Made by a program: the position numbers and the translations under genes. From NCBI GenBank assembly GCA_902478715.1, contig CABSMC010000016.1:1-38990 (forward strand): DNA of 38,990 bases, read 5' to 3'. Source of the stretch: an uncultured Adlercreutzia sp. GTDB lineage: Bacteria; Actinomycetota; Coriobacteriia; Coriobacteriales; Eggerthellaceae. This document shows, one piece after another, positions 1-11,493 of this stretch (positions within the stretch are counted from its first letter, which is position 1; each line of letters begins with the position of its first letter). The notes beneath the pieces were generated by a model, which was not told the origin of the DNA, searched no databases, and worked only from the letters and a program-made list of their open reading frames with translations.

Positions 1-86
1 CGCTTGGAAGCCAGCGCGCACAGAAGAAAACGGTCGTTGTCGGTGCGGTCAAGCAGGACGTCGATCTTCGGTTCGATAATGCTCAT
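1..86 (-). CDS. rpoZ: RNA polymerase omega subunit, N-terminal fragment
   Basis: The gene runs off the left edge; 28 codons are visible. The peptide starts MSIIEPKIDVLLDRTDNDRF and continues LLCALASK, the typical start of actinobacterial omega subunits. Omega is a small RNA polymerase subunit that helps fold and assemble beta prime. The start is the ATG at 86, with AGAGGA about 10 nt upstream. It lies 15 nt after gmk, the common gmk-rpoZ pairing, so co-transcription is likely. The C-terminal part cannot be seen. Confidence 0.88.
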   Translation of the reverse strand, partial: MSIIEPKIDVLLDRTDNDRFLLCALASK

Positions 87-101
87 AGGGCGGATATCCT
101 C

Positions 102-668
102 TTACTGTTGCTCGGCGATTTCGTTGACGTAAGCGACGAGCTGGCGAGTGGCCTCGTCCAAATCGTCGTTCACAAGCCGATAATCATACTCCATTTTCTG
201 GGAAAGTTCCACCAGAGCGGTGCGCATGCGCATATCCACCACGTCATCGGTCTCGGTGCCGCGCCCGCGCAGGCGCCGCTCCAGCTCCTCGAGCGAGGGG
301 GGCTCGATGAACACGAGGTGCGCCTCGGGCATCTTCTCGCGCACCTGGAGTGCCCCTTGAACCTCGATCTCGAGGATGACCTGGCGTCCCGCCGCCATCT
401 CGCGCTCCACCGAGGCACGCGGGGTGCCGTAGCAGTTGCCGGAGTACTCGGCCCATTCCAGAAAGCCGCCCTCCTCCGCCAGGCTTAAGAACTCCTCCTT
501 CGTGAGGAAGTAATAGCTGACGCCCTCCTCCTCACCGGGACGAGGGCGCCTTGTGGTGGCGGAGACGGACAACCAAGCGTCGGGCACTTCCTCGAGAAGA
601 CGCGCGATGAGCGTTCCCTTGCCGGTCCCGGACGGACCGCTTACGACGAAGAGGTTTCCGTGTCTCAT
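102..668 (-). CDS. gmk: Guanylate kinase
   Basis: Encodes a 188-residue guanylate kinase, which phosphorylates GMP to GDP with ATP in purine nucleotide synthesis. The P-loop GPSGTGKG is at residues 11-18, followed by the GMP-binding segment with TTRRPRPGE and YYF. Length is normal for the family. The ATG at 668 has AAAGGA 4 nt upstream, which is short but usable. It sits between mihF and rpoZ with small gaps, so all three are probably read from the mihF promoter at 1036-1063. Nothing in the protein is unusual. Confidence 0.96.
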   Translation of the reverse strand: MRHGNLFVVSGPSGTGKGTLIARLLEEVPDAWLSVSATTRRPRPGEEEGVSYYFLTKEEFLSLAEEGGFLEWAEYSGNCYGTPRASVEREMAAGRQVILEIEVQGALQVREKMPEAHLVFIEPPSLEELERRLRGRGTETDDVVDMRMRTALVELSQKMEYDYRLVNDDLDEATRQLVAYVNEIAEQQ

Positions 669-692
669 GAATTCCTTTGTGACGTTGACGTT

Positions 693-1004
693 CTACTTGG
701 ACAGGCGCGCAAGCAGAGCCTCGCGCTGACGCTCGCCGATACCGCGGATGCGGCGGCTCTCGGCGATCTGCAGCTCCTTCATGATGCGCTCGGCCTTGGC
801 CTTGCCGTACCCGGGCAGCGTCTCGATGAGCGTGGAAATCTTCATACGGCCCACGACAGGGTCGTCGCGCATATCGAGAACCTGAGCGACGGTGAGCTTG
901 CCCGTCTTCAGCTCTTCTCGTACCTCCGCCCGCTTGATGCGTGCGGCCTTTGCCTTTTCAAGCGCTTCAGCGCGGGCCTCGGGGCTGAGTTGGGGAATTG
1001 CCAT
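693..1004 (-). CDS. mihF: Actinobacterial integration host factor MihF
   Basis: Encodes 103 residues starting MAIPQLSPEARAEALEKAKA. The C-terminal half carries a helix-two-turn-helix type segment (LIETLPGYGKAKAERIMKEL and IRGIGERQREALL), as in mycobacterial and streptomycete integration host factors that bind DNA without strong sequence preference and compact the nucleoid. An in-frame upstream start at 1097 exists, but the ATG at 1004 has AAGGAGA about 7 nt upstream and matches the family start. Position before gmk is conserved in actinobacteria. The promoter is immediately upstream. Confidence 0.93.
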   Translation of the reverse strand: MAIPQLSPEARAEALEKAKAARIKRAEVREELKTGKLTVAQVLDMRDDPVVGRMKISTLIETLPGYGKAKAERIMKELQIAESRRIRGIGERQREALLARLSK

Positions 1005-1035
1005 TTCTGTTCTCCTTCCAGTTCGGGCTGAGGGC

Positions 1036-1063
1036 ATAGTACCACGCATTGATGAGGAATCAA
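1036..1063 (-). promoter_or_regulatory. Sigma-70-type promoter for mihF-gmk-rpoZ
   Basis: On the minus strand there is TTGATT (1058-1063), a 16-nt spacer and TACTAT (1036-1041), 4/6 and 5/6 matches to the consensus. The predicted transcript start is about 25 nt before the mihF ATG. It separates this operon from pyrF upstream. Called by eye. Confidence 0.65.
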
Positions 1064-1153
1064 CACCTAATTTACTCGGAATCAATAAATGCGGCATTTT
1101 TCCCCAATTATCGGCTATACACGGGCCTTATTCAGGGATAAAACGCTTTGGAG

Positions 1154-1882
1154 CTACTCCAATTCCGCGGCGATGGCCTCGAAGGCCACCACGGGATCGT
1201 CCGCCTCGGTGATGGGCCGGCCCACCACGATGTGCGACGCTCCGTTCGCGAAGGCCTGGGCGGGCGTGGCCACGCGGCTCTGGTCTCCCAGGGCGGCGCC
1301 GGCCGGGCGCACGCCGGGGGTGACGATGAAGGCGTCGGGGCCCAAGATCTCGCGCAGGGCGGCCGCCTCCTGGGGCGAGGCCACCACGCCGGAGATGCCC
1401 GCCTCCTTGGCCTGGGCCGCGAGAGCCGCCACCTGTTCGGGCAGGGGTCGGGCGACGCCGGTGGCCGCAAGCGCCTCGGGACTCATGGAGGTGAGCACCG
1501 TGATGCCGAGGGTCGCCGGCACGTCCCCGCCGTACTCCGCCGCGCCCTCCTCGGCGCCGCGCTGACCCGCCTCCATCATGGCGGAGCCGCCCACGGTGTG
1601 CATGGTGAGCATGTCGGCTCCGCTGGCCGCCGCCGAGCGCGCCGCGCCCTGTACCTGATGCGGGATGTCATGGAACTTCAGGTCGAGAAACACGTTGAAA
1701 CCGCGGCGCTTGAACATCTTCACAATGGCCGGGCCCTCCGCGTAGTACAGCGTCATGCCGATTTTCAGCCACTTCGCATGCCCCTCCAGCTTGTCGGCCA
1801 GGGCTATGGCCTCCCAGGCGTCGCAGTCGAGCGCCACGATGACGCGGTCGCGAGCGGGAACGGAATCGAAGGCGGTTAGCAT
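1154..1882 (-). CDS. pyrF: Orotidine-5'-phosphate decarboxylase
   Basis: Encodes 242 residues. OMP decarboxylase makes UMP in the last step of de novo pyrimidine synthesis. The signature DLKFHDIP is at residues 67-74 and contains the catalytic Lys and Asp of this TIM-barrel family; the phosphate-binding GVRPAG and VVGRPIT segments follow near the C-terminus. Length matches the short group I bacterial type. The ATG at 1882 overlaps the pyrD stop by 7 nt, indicating translational coupling. It is the last gene of carA-carB-pyrK-pyrD-pyrF; no T-run terminator is evident before the mihF promoter. Confidence 0.96.
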   Translation of the reverse strand: MLTAFDSVPARDRVIVALDCDAWEAIALADKLEGHAKWLKIGMTLYYAEGPAIVKMFKRRGFNVFLDLKFHDIPHQVQGAARSAAASGADMLTMHTVGGSAMMEAGQRGAEEGAAEYGGDVPATLGITVLTSMSPEALAATGVARPLPEQVAALAAQAKEAGISGVVASPQEAAALREILGPDAFIVTPGVRPAGAALGDQSRVATPAQAFANGASHIVVGRPITEADDPVVAFEAIAAELE

Positions 1883-2808
1883 TGCAGGGCTCCTATCAGC
1901 TCGTTGACGTCTTTGACGTCCTGGGATTCGCAGTAGTCGATGATGCCGTCGATGACATCCACGGTGGCGGTGGGATTGACGAAGTTCGCCGTGCCCACGG
2001 CCACGGCGGTGGCGCCGGCCAGCATGAACTCCACGGCGTCCTCACCGGTCGCGATGCCGCCCATGCCGAGCACCGGCACGGAAACGGCCTGAGACACCTG
2101 CCACACCATGCGCAGGGCCACGGGCTTCACGGCCGGTCCCGAGTAGCCGCCCACCACGCGCGCCAGCTTCGGGCGGCGGGTGCGGGCGTCCACGGCCATG
2201 CCGAGCAGCGTGTTGATGAGCGATATGCCGTCGGCGCCGGCGGCCTCGGCGGCCTTCGCGATCTCGGTGATGTCGGTGACATTCGGCGTGAGCTTCACGA
2301 TGAGCGTGCGCTTCGTGGCGGCACGGCACAGCGACACCACTTTCTCGACACTAGGAACGTGGCAGCCCATGGTCATGCCGCCGGCATCCACATTGGGGCA
2401 CGAGATGTTCACCTCGTAGGCGGCCACGGGGGCCTCCTCCAAGGCCTCGATGACGGCCACGTACTCGTCGAAGCTGTGGCCGGAGACGTTCACCATGGCC
2501 GTGGCGCCGATCTCAGCGAGCCACGGCAGCTCGATGTCCTTCAAGTGCGCGACGCCGGGGTTCTGGAGGCCGATGGAGTTCAACATGCCCGAAGCCGTCT
2601 CGGCAATACGGGGGCTCGCGTTGCCCTCCCAACCGTTCAAGGACACGCCCTTGGTGGTGACGGCGCCGAGGGTCGCCACATCCACGAAGTCGTTGTACTC
2701 CATGCCGGCGCCGAAGGTGCCCGAGGCCACGGTGACCGGGTTCTTCATGGCCATGCCGCCGAGGTTCACGGACAGGTTGACGCTCGTCTCTTTTGGTTTG
2801 CGCTGCAT
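1876..2808 (-). CDS. pyrD: Dihydroorotate dehydrogenase catalytic subunit, class 1B
   Basis: Encodes 310 residues that oxidise dihydroorotate to orotate on FMN. The NISCPNV motif (residues 134-140) holds the active-site base Cys137, which marks class 1 rather than the membrane class 2 enzymes that use Ser. Class 1B is inferred from the adjacent pyrK. An in-frame extension runs upstream to 3126, but that part reads through pyrK; the ATG at 2808 shares one base with the pyrK stop (TAATG) and has GAGGTGG just upstream. The partner PyrK passes electrons to NAD+. Confidence 0.95.
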   Translation of the reverse strand: MQRKPKETSVNLSVNLGGMAMKNPVTVASGTFGAGMEYNDFVDVATLGAVTTKGVSLNGWEGNASPRIAETASGMLNSIGLQNPGVAHLKDIELPWLAEIGATAMVNVSGHSFDEYVAVIEALEEAPVAAYEVNISCPNVDAGGMTMGCHVPSVEKVVSLCRAATKRTLIVKLTPNVTDITEIAKAAEAAGADGISLINTLLGMAVDARTRRPKLARVVGGYSGPAVKPVALRMVWQVSQAVSVPVLGMGGIATGEDAVEFMLAGATAVAVGTANFVNPTATVDVIDGIIDYCESQDVKDVNELIGALQC

Positions 2809-3602
2809 TACCACACCACCTCGCTCGCAGGAAACACCGGGCCGTCCACGCAGGCGCGGCGCTTGCCGTCCGTCGTATCCACCACGCAGGACAGGCACGC
2901 CCCCACGCCGCAGGCCATGCGGCGCTCCATGGACACTTCGCAGAACACGCCGGCCGCTTTTGCCATGCCGGCCACGATCTTCATGAGGGGCTCCGGGCCG
3001 CAGCAGGCCACATAGTCGTAGGGCGCGCCCTCCGCCGCGGCCGCCGCCAGGGCCTCTTCCACGAGCGGCGTACAGAAGCCGGCGCGGCCGTAGGTTCCGT
3101 CGTCGGTGGAACAGGCCGGCTCGCACCCGAGCACGACCCCGTATCGCTCGCGGGCCACCAGCGCGTCGATGGTGGAGGCGCCCAGGACGGCATCGGTGGC
3201 AACACCCGCCGCCGTCAGCTCCTCGGCCAAGGGGTACAAAGGCGCGCTTCCCACGCCGCCGGCCACGATGAGGGCCCGCTTGCAGCCCGCAGGCGGCTGC
3301 CAGCCCCGCCCGATGGGGCCGATCAGCTCCACGGCCTGGCCCTCCTTAAGGTGCGTCATGTGCTCCGAGCCGAAGCCGAGCACCTGGTACATCATGTCCA
3401 CGGTGCCCGCCTCCGCATCGGCCGCGTACACGCCGAAGGGGCGCCGCAGGATGTGGGCCTCCATGCCCGGCACTTTCACGTGCACGAACTGCCCCGGCCG
3501 CGCCGTCGCCGCGATTTCCGGCGCGCGGACGGTCATGAGCCAGATGTTGCACCCCATCTCCTCGTTCACCAGAATGGGCGCGTTCTCGTTGCAAAGCGTC
3601 AT
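2808..3602 (-). CDS. pyrK: Dihydroorotate dehydrogenase electron transfer subunit
   Basis: Encodes 264 residues. PyrK carries FAD and a 2Fe-2S cluster and forms a heterotetramer with PyrD, moving electrons from FMN to NAD+. A flavin-binding RRPFGVY motif occurs in the N-terminal barrel, GGVGSAPLYPL marks the NAD-binding part, and the C-terminal cluster ligands are in CGVGACLSC plus a fourth Cys about 12 residues later. I chose the ATG at 3602, not 3635, because AGGAGA lies 4 nt upstream and the protein then starts at the normal place. It is one-base coupled to pyrD and separated from carB by 158 nt. Confidence 0.94.
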   Translation of the reverse strand: MTLCNENAPILVNEEMGCNIWLMTVRAPEIAATARPGQFVHVKVPGMEAHILRRPFGVYAADAEAGTVDMMYQVLGFGSEHMTHLKEGQAVELIGPIGRGWQPPAGCKRALIVAGGVGSAPLYPLAEELTAAGVATDAVLGASTIDALVARERYGVVLGCEPACSTDDGTYGRAGFCTPLVEEALAAAAAEGAPYDYVACCGPEPLMKIVAGMAKAAGVFCEVSMERRMACGVGACLSCVVDTTDGKRRACVDGPVFPASEVVW

Positions 3603-3715
3603 AGGCTCTCCTGTCGCGTCAGCGGAAAAATGCATTTGATGATATTCTAACGCATGGCATATTAGTTATCGAATTCGCCATGCCACAAAGAGCAGAAATC
3701 CTAGGAGATTTGCAT

Positions 3716-3747
3716 GGAGGAGTAGCCTCTTGCTTTGCTGCTCCTCC
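3716..3747 (-). other. Hairpin in the carB-pyrK intergenic gap
   Basis: A 7-bp arm pair GGAGGAG/CTCCTCC encloses a further AGC/GCT pair. It starts 13 nt past the carB stop. No T-run follows on the minus strand, so it is not a clear terminator; it could be an RNA-processing or stability element. Further on, TAGAAT (3644-3649, minus strand) could be a -10 box for pyrK, but its -35 partner is poor. Confidence 0.4.
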
Positions 3748-3760
3748 GATAAGCTTAGAA

Positions 3761-6976
<3,216 letters not shown>

Positions 6977-8329
6977 TTACGCCACCTCCCCTTCCGTGTC
7001 AGCTCCGAACTTCCAACCGGACAGGCGGTCGGTCGCGATGTCGATGTCCAGGTAATCCTCGCGGCCCTCCATGAGGCGCGCGAAGGCGGTGAACAGGTAG
7101 TGGGCGTCGGTGGGGCCGGGAGCCGCCTCCGGGTGGTACTGCACGCTGAAGGCCGGCACGTCGAGGAAGGCGAAGCCCTCGGCGGTGCCGTCGTCGAGGT
7201 TCACGTGCGTCAGCCGGATGCGCCCGAAGCGCTCGTTGGCCACGACGGGGGCGACGCCCTTGCGGCCCCACTCGCGCAGGTCTTCCACGTGCTCGGTCGC
7301 ACCTCCGGAGAGCTCGGGCACCAGCGCGCCGAGACTCTGGAAGCGGGGGCAGAAGCCGTGGTTCTGGGCCGTCACCTCTACCCGTCCCGTGAGCAGGTTC
7401 TGCACCGGATGGTTGCCACCGTGATGGCCGAACTTCAACTTGTCGATCTCCGCGCCCGCGGCCTTGGCCATCATCTGATGCCCGAGGCAGATGCCGAACA
7501 GCGGCACCTTCCCCAGCAGTTTCTCCGCCTGACGGCAGGTCTCTTCCACCGCTTCCGGGTCGCCCGGGCCGTTGGAGAGGAAGACGCCGTCGGGATTCAT
7601 GGCCAGCACCTCTTCGGCGGGGGTGTCCCAGGGCACCACCGTAAGCTCGCAGCCCGAGGCCACCAGACCGTCCAGGATGGAGCGCTTCACGCCGCAGTGG
7701 TAGACGACCACTTTGAAGCGGGGCTCGACGGGAGCGGAAAGGGCGAAGCTATGGGAGACGGGCAGGTCCGCGATGCCGTAGGAGTAGGCGCCGTCGCAAG
7801 ATACGCCAACGACCTGGTTCTCGCCCACCAGCGACGGGCTCTGGCGCACCTTCGCGAGCAGCGCGGCGACATCGGTGTCCTCGGTGGAAACGACGGCCCG
7901 CTGGGCGCCATGGTCGCGGATATGGCGCACGAGCGCGCGGGTGTCGACGCCCTCGATGGCCACGACGCCCTCGCGCACGAGGTAGTCGCCGAGGCTCTCC
8001 TGGCTGCGCCAGTTGGAGGGCGTGGGGCACAGGTCGCGCACCACGAGCGCCCGCAGGGCCGGCCTCTCCGCCTGGGCGTCGTCGATGTTCACCCCGTAGT
8101 TGCCCACCTGCGGGTAGGTGAGCACCACGATCTGCCCCGCGTAGGAGGGGTCGGTGACGATTTCCAGATAGCCTTCCATCGAGGTGTTGAAGCAGATCTC
8201 CCCGAAGGCCTCGCCGGGCGCCCCGCAGGAGGTGCCGACGAACACCGCGCCGTCCTCCAATACGAGCACCGCCGGCGTTCTCGCAGGCTTCGAGGTTGCC
8301 GCCCGCATCTTTTCCGCAATCTTGCTCAA
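6977..8329 (-). CDS. carA: Carbamoyl-phosphate synthase small (glutaminase) subunit
   Basis: Encodes about 450 residues, longer than the usual 360-390. CarA hydrolyses glutamine and passes ammonia to CarB. The class I amidotransferase triad is present: Cys281 in GICLGHQ, and His399 and Glu401 in QYHPEA. The extra length comes partly from about 40 residues between NHGF (323-326) and THVNL (374-378), where most CarA proteins have a short loop, and partly from an N-terminal 15-20 residues. The start is a TTG at 8329 with AAAGGA 8 nt upstream; an ATG seven codons later has no good ribosome site. First gene of its operon. Confidence 0.94.
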   Translation of the reverse strand: MSKIAEKMRAATSKPARTPAVLVLEDGAVFVGTSCGAPGEAFGEICFNTSMEGYLEIVTDPSYAGQIVVLTYPQVGNYGVNIDDAQAERPALRALVVRDLCPTPSNWRSQESLGDYLVREGVVAIEGVDTRALVRHIRDHGAQRAVVSTEDTDVAALLAKVRQSPSLVGENQVVGVSCDGAYSYGIADLPVSHSFALSAPVEPRFKVVVYHCGVKRSILDGLVASGCELTVVPWDTPAEEVLAMNPDGVFLSNGPGDPEAVEETCRQAEKLLGKVPLFGICLGHQMMAKAAGAEIDKLKFGHHGGNHPVQNLLTGRVEVTAQNHGFCPRFQSLGALVPELSGGATEHVEDLREWGRKGVAPVVANERFGRIRLTHVNLDDGTAEGFAFLDVPAFSVQYHPEAAPGPTDAHYLFTAFARLMEGREDYLDIDIATDRLSGWKFGADTEGEVA

Positions 8330-8449
8330 AGGTTCCGTCCTTTCCGCGACACGCTCGCCTTCGCCTCATGTGCTTCGCCGGCGCCCCGCCGCGCATCCCT
8401 GCGCCTTCGCACCCACGTGAAAGCGCGGCCTGTTCCACAGCGGCGGCGC

Positions 8450-8481
8450 AAAAAAGCGCCCCCGCCTTGCACGGGAGCGCT
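8450..8481 (-). terminator. Intrinsic terminator in the carA leader (attenuator)
   Basis: The minus-strand arms AGCGCTCCC and GGGGGCGCT form 9 bp including one G-U pair, with a 9-nt loop followed by six T. It lies about 30 nt downstream of the PyrR-like box and about 120 nt before carA, the arrangement of a PyrR-controlled transcription attenuator. Confidence 0.82.
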
Positions 8482-8512
8482 CGCAAGCACACAAGATGAA
8501 ATTCGCTCATCG

Positions 8513-8534
8513 CACCTTGCCGGTCTCTCGGTAC
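8513..8534 (-). promoter_or_regulatory. PyrR-binding leader element of carA
   Basis: The minus strand reads ACCGAGAGACCGGCAAGG, close to the Bacillus PyrR anti-antiterminator consensus (CCNGAGAGGCU followed by GCAAGG). In that model UMP-bound PyrR stabilises this hairpin, letting the downstream terminator form. A second copy precedes pyrR, with shared flanking CTTTAA and CGGTAC. A possible -10 box TATGCT lies at 8557-8562 without a convincing -35. PyrR action here is inferred. Confidence 0.75.
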
Positions 8535-8590
8535 CGTCCGTTAAAGGTCGAAATTGAGCATAAGACACCCTGTCAGGTATGCATCTGCAC

Positions 8591-8616
8591 AAAAATAAGC
8601 GGCCGAAGACGGCAGC
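8591..8616 (-). terminator. Terminator of the iron ABC importer operon
   Basis: Twelve nt past the ATPase stop, the minus strand forms GC-GCCG, loop TCTT, CGGC-GC with one mismatch, followed by TTATTTTT. This would isolate the importer transcript from the carA leader downstream. Confidence 0.6.
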
Positions 8617-8627
8617 CGAATGGCGAC

Positions 8628-9473
8628 CTAGCACTCCTCCCCCGCCAGGCGGTAGCTCACGAGGCTGGGGCGGGCGGTCCAGGGGTCGGGCTCGATGAGG
8701 GCGTCCAGGCCGAAGACCTCGCGCAGGAGGGCCGGGGTCATCACCTCGGCCGGCGTGCCCGCGCCGCGGATGGCGCCGGCCTTCAGGGCGATCATCCAGT
8801 CGGAGAAGCGGGCGGCCAAGTTCAGTTCGTGGATGACAAGGGCGATGGTCTTGCCCTCGTCGCGGTTGAGTGCCTGCAGAAGCTCCAGCACCTCCAGCTG
8901 GTGGGCCATGTCCAGGTAGGTGGTGGGCTCGTCCAGAAGGATGAGGCCCGTGTCCTGGGCGAGCGCCATGGCGATCCAGGCCCGCTGGCGCTGGCCGCCG
9001 GAAAGCGCGTCGATGGGGCGCTCGACTAGGCCGTCCAAGTGCGTGATGGAAAGGGCCCAGTCGATGATGCTCCGATCGTCGTCGGTCAGGCGCCCGAAGC
9101 CCTTCTGGTGCGGATAGCGGCCCAGCGCCACCAGCTCGCCCACGGTGAGCCCCGCCGGTGCCTGGGGCGACTGGGGCAGCAGCGCCATCTTGCGGGCCAC
9201 CTCGGCCGTGGGCATCTCGGCGATGGCGCGTCCGTCCAGGTACACCGCGCCGCCGCGCAGGGGCATAGTGCGCGAGAGCGCCTTCAAAAGCGTGGACTTC
9301 CCGCAGCCGTTCGGCCCGATGATGGAGGTGATCTCGCCTGCGGGCACGGCCACGTCCATGGGCTCTATGATGACGCGGTCGCCGTAGCCCACCGACACGG
9401 CCTCGCCGCGCAGGGCCGCGTCGGCAAAGCGCTCGCAAGTGCGATCGCAAGTCTCGCAGAACGTATCTTCCAC
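8628..9473 (-). CDS. Iron-siderophore-type ABC importer ATPase (FepC/FecE-like)
   Basis: Encodes 281 residues of a cytoplasmic ABC ATPase powering a BtuCD-type importer. Walker A GPNGCGKST is at 53-61, the Q-loop Gln at 101, LSGGQ at 157-161, Walker B LILLDE at 177-182 and the H-loop His at 215. The start is a GTG with AGGAGG 8 nt upstream. The first 20 residues precede the ABC fold and hold three cysteines (Cys6, Cys9, Cys13; FCETCDRTC), which is unusual for this family. Last gene of the four-gene operon. Substrate cannot be read from the ATPase; ferric siderophore is the most likely family assignment. Confidence 0.92.
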   Translation of the reverse strand: MEDTFCETCDRTCERFADAALRGEAVSVGYGDRVIIEPMDVAVPAGEITSIIGPNGCGKSTLLKALSRTMPLRGGAVYLDGRAIAEMPTAEVARKMALLPQSPQAPAGLTVGELVALGRYPHQKGFGRLTDDDRSIIDWALSITHLDGLVERPIDALSGGQRQRAWIAMALAQDTGLILLDEPTTYLDMAHQLEVLELLQALNRDEGKTIALVIHELNLAARFSDWMIALKAGAIRGAGTPAEVMTPALLREVFGLDALIEPDPWTARPSLVSYRLAGEEC

Positions 9474-9485
9474 AGCTTACCCCTC

Positions 9486-10490
9486 CTAGGATCTCGCCAA
9501 AAGGTACAGGAAATAGGGCGCGCCGATGACCGCCGCCACGATGCCGACGGGAATCTCGTTGGGGGCAAGCAGCGTGCGCGAGATGATGTCGGCCAAAAGC
9601 ATGAGAACGGCGCCCACGAGCACGCACGCCGGCACGAGCGCCCGGAAGTTCGGCCCCACGAGGCGCCGCGCCATGTGCGGGCACACGAGCCCCACGAAGG
9701 TGAGGCCGCCGCCCACGGCGCAAGCGAGTCCCGAGGCCCCCACGGCCACGGCGGTGAGGGCAGCACGGGCCCGAGGCACGTTCACGCCGAGTCCCGTGGC
9801 CGCCGCCTCGCCGAGCCCCAGCACGTTCAGCGTACGCGAGGCATAGAAGGCACCGAAGGCGAGCAGCGCCAGCCCCACGGAAAGGATGGCCACGTTCTCC
9901 CAGCTGGCGCCCCAGATGCTGCCGGCGATCCAGTTCTGCACGAAGGCGTAGTCGCCGTCGGACATGCGCAGCATGAGCAGCGACGTCGCGCTGGAGAGTC
10001 CCGTGGCCAAAGCGACGCCGATGAGCAGCAGCCGGCGCGGGCTGGAGGCGCCGCGCACCACCGACAGCCTCCAGCCGAGGAAGGCCACCGCCGCCGAGCC
10101 CGCGAAGGCGAGCAGGGGCAGGGCCACGGCGGAGGGAACAAGCCCCGCGGGCACGAAGACGATGAAGGCGGCCACGAGCAGCCCCGCGCCGGCATTGATG
10201 CCGAGCACGCCCGGGTCGGCCATGTCGTTGCGGGAGACGCCCTGCAGAAGGCACCCGGAAAGCGACAGCCCCACGCCCACCAGAAGAGAGGTGAGCACCC
10301 GGGGCAGCCGCAAGTCCACCAGCGTGTAGGTGAGGCTCCGGCTCGCCGTGCCGGAAAGGATCTGTCCCAGCTCTTCCAAGGAAATACTGCGGTAGCCGGC
10401 GTTGATGTCGCACCACAGGGCCAAAAGCGCCAACACGGCGAGGATCGCCAGCACCGCGCCCGTGCGCAGCCGTTTCTTTCGCTCAGTCAA
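9486..10490 (-). CDS. Iron-siderophore-type ABC importer permease 2 (FecCD family)
   Basis: Encodes 334 residues, strongly hydrophobic, with about nine or ten membrane segments. The family signature region LRLPRVLTSLLVGVGLSLSG, then GVSRNDMADPGVLGINAGAG, is clear near residues 60-105, and a coupling region for the ATPase (GVNVPRARA) occurs later. The start is a TTG at 10490 with GGAGG 9 nt upstream; it overlaps the stop of the previous permease by 8 nt, so translation is probably coupled. It pairs with that permease to form the heterodimeric channel. Confidence 0.93.
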   Translation of the reverse strand: MTERKKRLRTGAVLAILAVLALLALWCDINAGYRSISLEELGQILSGTASRSLTYTLVDLRLPRVLTSLLVGVGLSLSGCLLQGVSRNDMADPGVLGINAGAGLLVAAFIVFVPAGLVPSAVALPLLAFAGSAAVAFLGWRLSVVRGASSPRRLLLIGVALATGLSSATSLLMLRMSDGDYAFVQNWIAGSIWGASWENVAILSVGLALLAFGAFYASRTLNVLGLGEAAATGLGVNVPRARAALTAVAVGASGLACAVGGGLTFVGLVCPHMARRLVGPNFRALVPACVLVGAVLMLLADIISRTLLAPNEIPVGIVAAVIGAPYFLYLLARS

Positions 10491-11481
10491 GGCCGGTCGC
10501 CTCCCTCCGCGCGCACCAGATGAAGAACGGCACGCCGACGATGGCGAAGATGACGCCGATGGGAATTTCGCTCGGCGCCATGAGCGTGCGGGCGAGCACG
10601 TCGGCCAGAAGCATGAACAGCGCCCCGCCCACCATGGAGGCGGGGATGACGGCCCGGTAGTCCGATCCCACGAAGCGGCGCACCATGTGCGGCACCATGA
10701 GGCCCACGAAGGCCACCGGGCCGGCCAGGGCCACGGCCGCCCCCGCCAGAACGAGCACCACGAGCAGACACAGCGTACGGGATTTCCCCACGTTCACGCC
10801 GAGCCCCGAGGCGGCCTCCTCGCCCAGCGAGAGCACCGTCACGCGCCGCGCCAGCACCCACGAGGCCACAAGCGCCGCCAATATGAACGGCGCCGTCATG
10901 GCTAGCGTATCGGCGCGGATGCCGGCTACGCCGCCGGCGGTCCAGAAAGTGAGCGAGTAACCGATGTTGAAGAAGATGGCCACGCCCTGGGCGAGCGCCG
11001 TGAGGAAGAGCCCCACGGCGCAGCCGGCCAGCACCAGCAGAACGGGATCCACGTTGCGCCGGCGGAAACTCACGGCCCCGAAGACCACGGCCAGGGCGAA
11101 GGCGGCGCCTACAAACGAGCACCCCACCACCCCGGCGAAGCTCATGCCCGGCAGAAGTGCCAAGCAAAGCGCCAGCGCGAAGGCGGCCCCGGCGTTGATG
11201 CCGAGAAGCCCCGAGTCGGCCAAGGGGTTGCGGGTCACGCCCTGCATGATGGCGCCGGCCACGGCGAAGGCCGCTCCCACGAGGATGCAGCCCACCGTGC
11301 GGGGGCCGCGCAGCTCCAGGATGGCCACGTGCTCCTGGTTCGCCATGTCCGGCGAGAAGAGCGCCCCCAGCACCTGGTCGGGCTGAATGGGCGTGCTGCC
11401 GAAGAACAGGGAGAGCCCCGCGGCCAGCGCGACCGCGATCACTCCCCCGATCAGGAAAATCGATGTCCTGAGGCGCGACAT
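10483..11481 (-). CDS. Iron-siderophore-type ABC importer permease 1 (FecCD family)
   Basis: Encodes 332 residues with about ten hydrophobic segments. The FecCD signature appears as LRGPRTVGCILVGAAFAVAG followed by IMQGVTRNPLADSGLLGINAG, and the cytoplasmic coupling segment as GLGVNVGKSRT. It is paralogous to the next gene. The ATG at 11481 has AGGGA upstream and lies 12 nt after the binding-protein stop. The protein is expected to form the import channel with the second permease. Confidence 0.93.
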   Translation of the reverse strand: MSRLRTSIFLIGGVIAVALAAGLSLFFGSTPIQPDQVLGALFSPDMANQEHVAILELRGPRTVGCILVGAAFAVAGAIMQGVTRNPLADSGLLGINAGAAFALALCLALLPGMSFAGVVGCSFVGAAFALAVVFGAVSFRRRNVDPVLLVLAGCAVGLFLTALAQGVAIFFNIGYSLTFWTAGGVAGIRADTLAMTAPFILAALVASWVLARRVTVLSLGEEAASGLGVNVGKSRTLCLLVVLVLAGAAVALAGPVAFVGLMVPHMVRRFVGSDYRAVIPASMVGGALFMLLADVLARTLMAPSEIPIGVIFAIVGVPFFIWCARREATGLD

Positions 11482-11493
11482 GAAGCGTCCCTG

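Noticed and set aside
8430..8510. Possible leader peptide in the carA leader (ATG at 8510)
   Set aside because: It has no ribosome site, and PyrR-type attenuation does not need one; the frame continues out of phase into carA.
8326..10416. Minus-strand frame of 696 codons across the carA leader and importer genes
   Set aside because: It is out of frame with the clear permease and ATPase genes and crosses two terminators; Arg/Pro-rich shadow.
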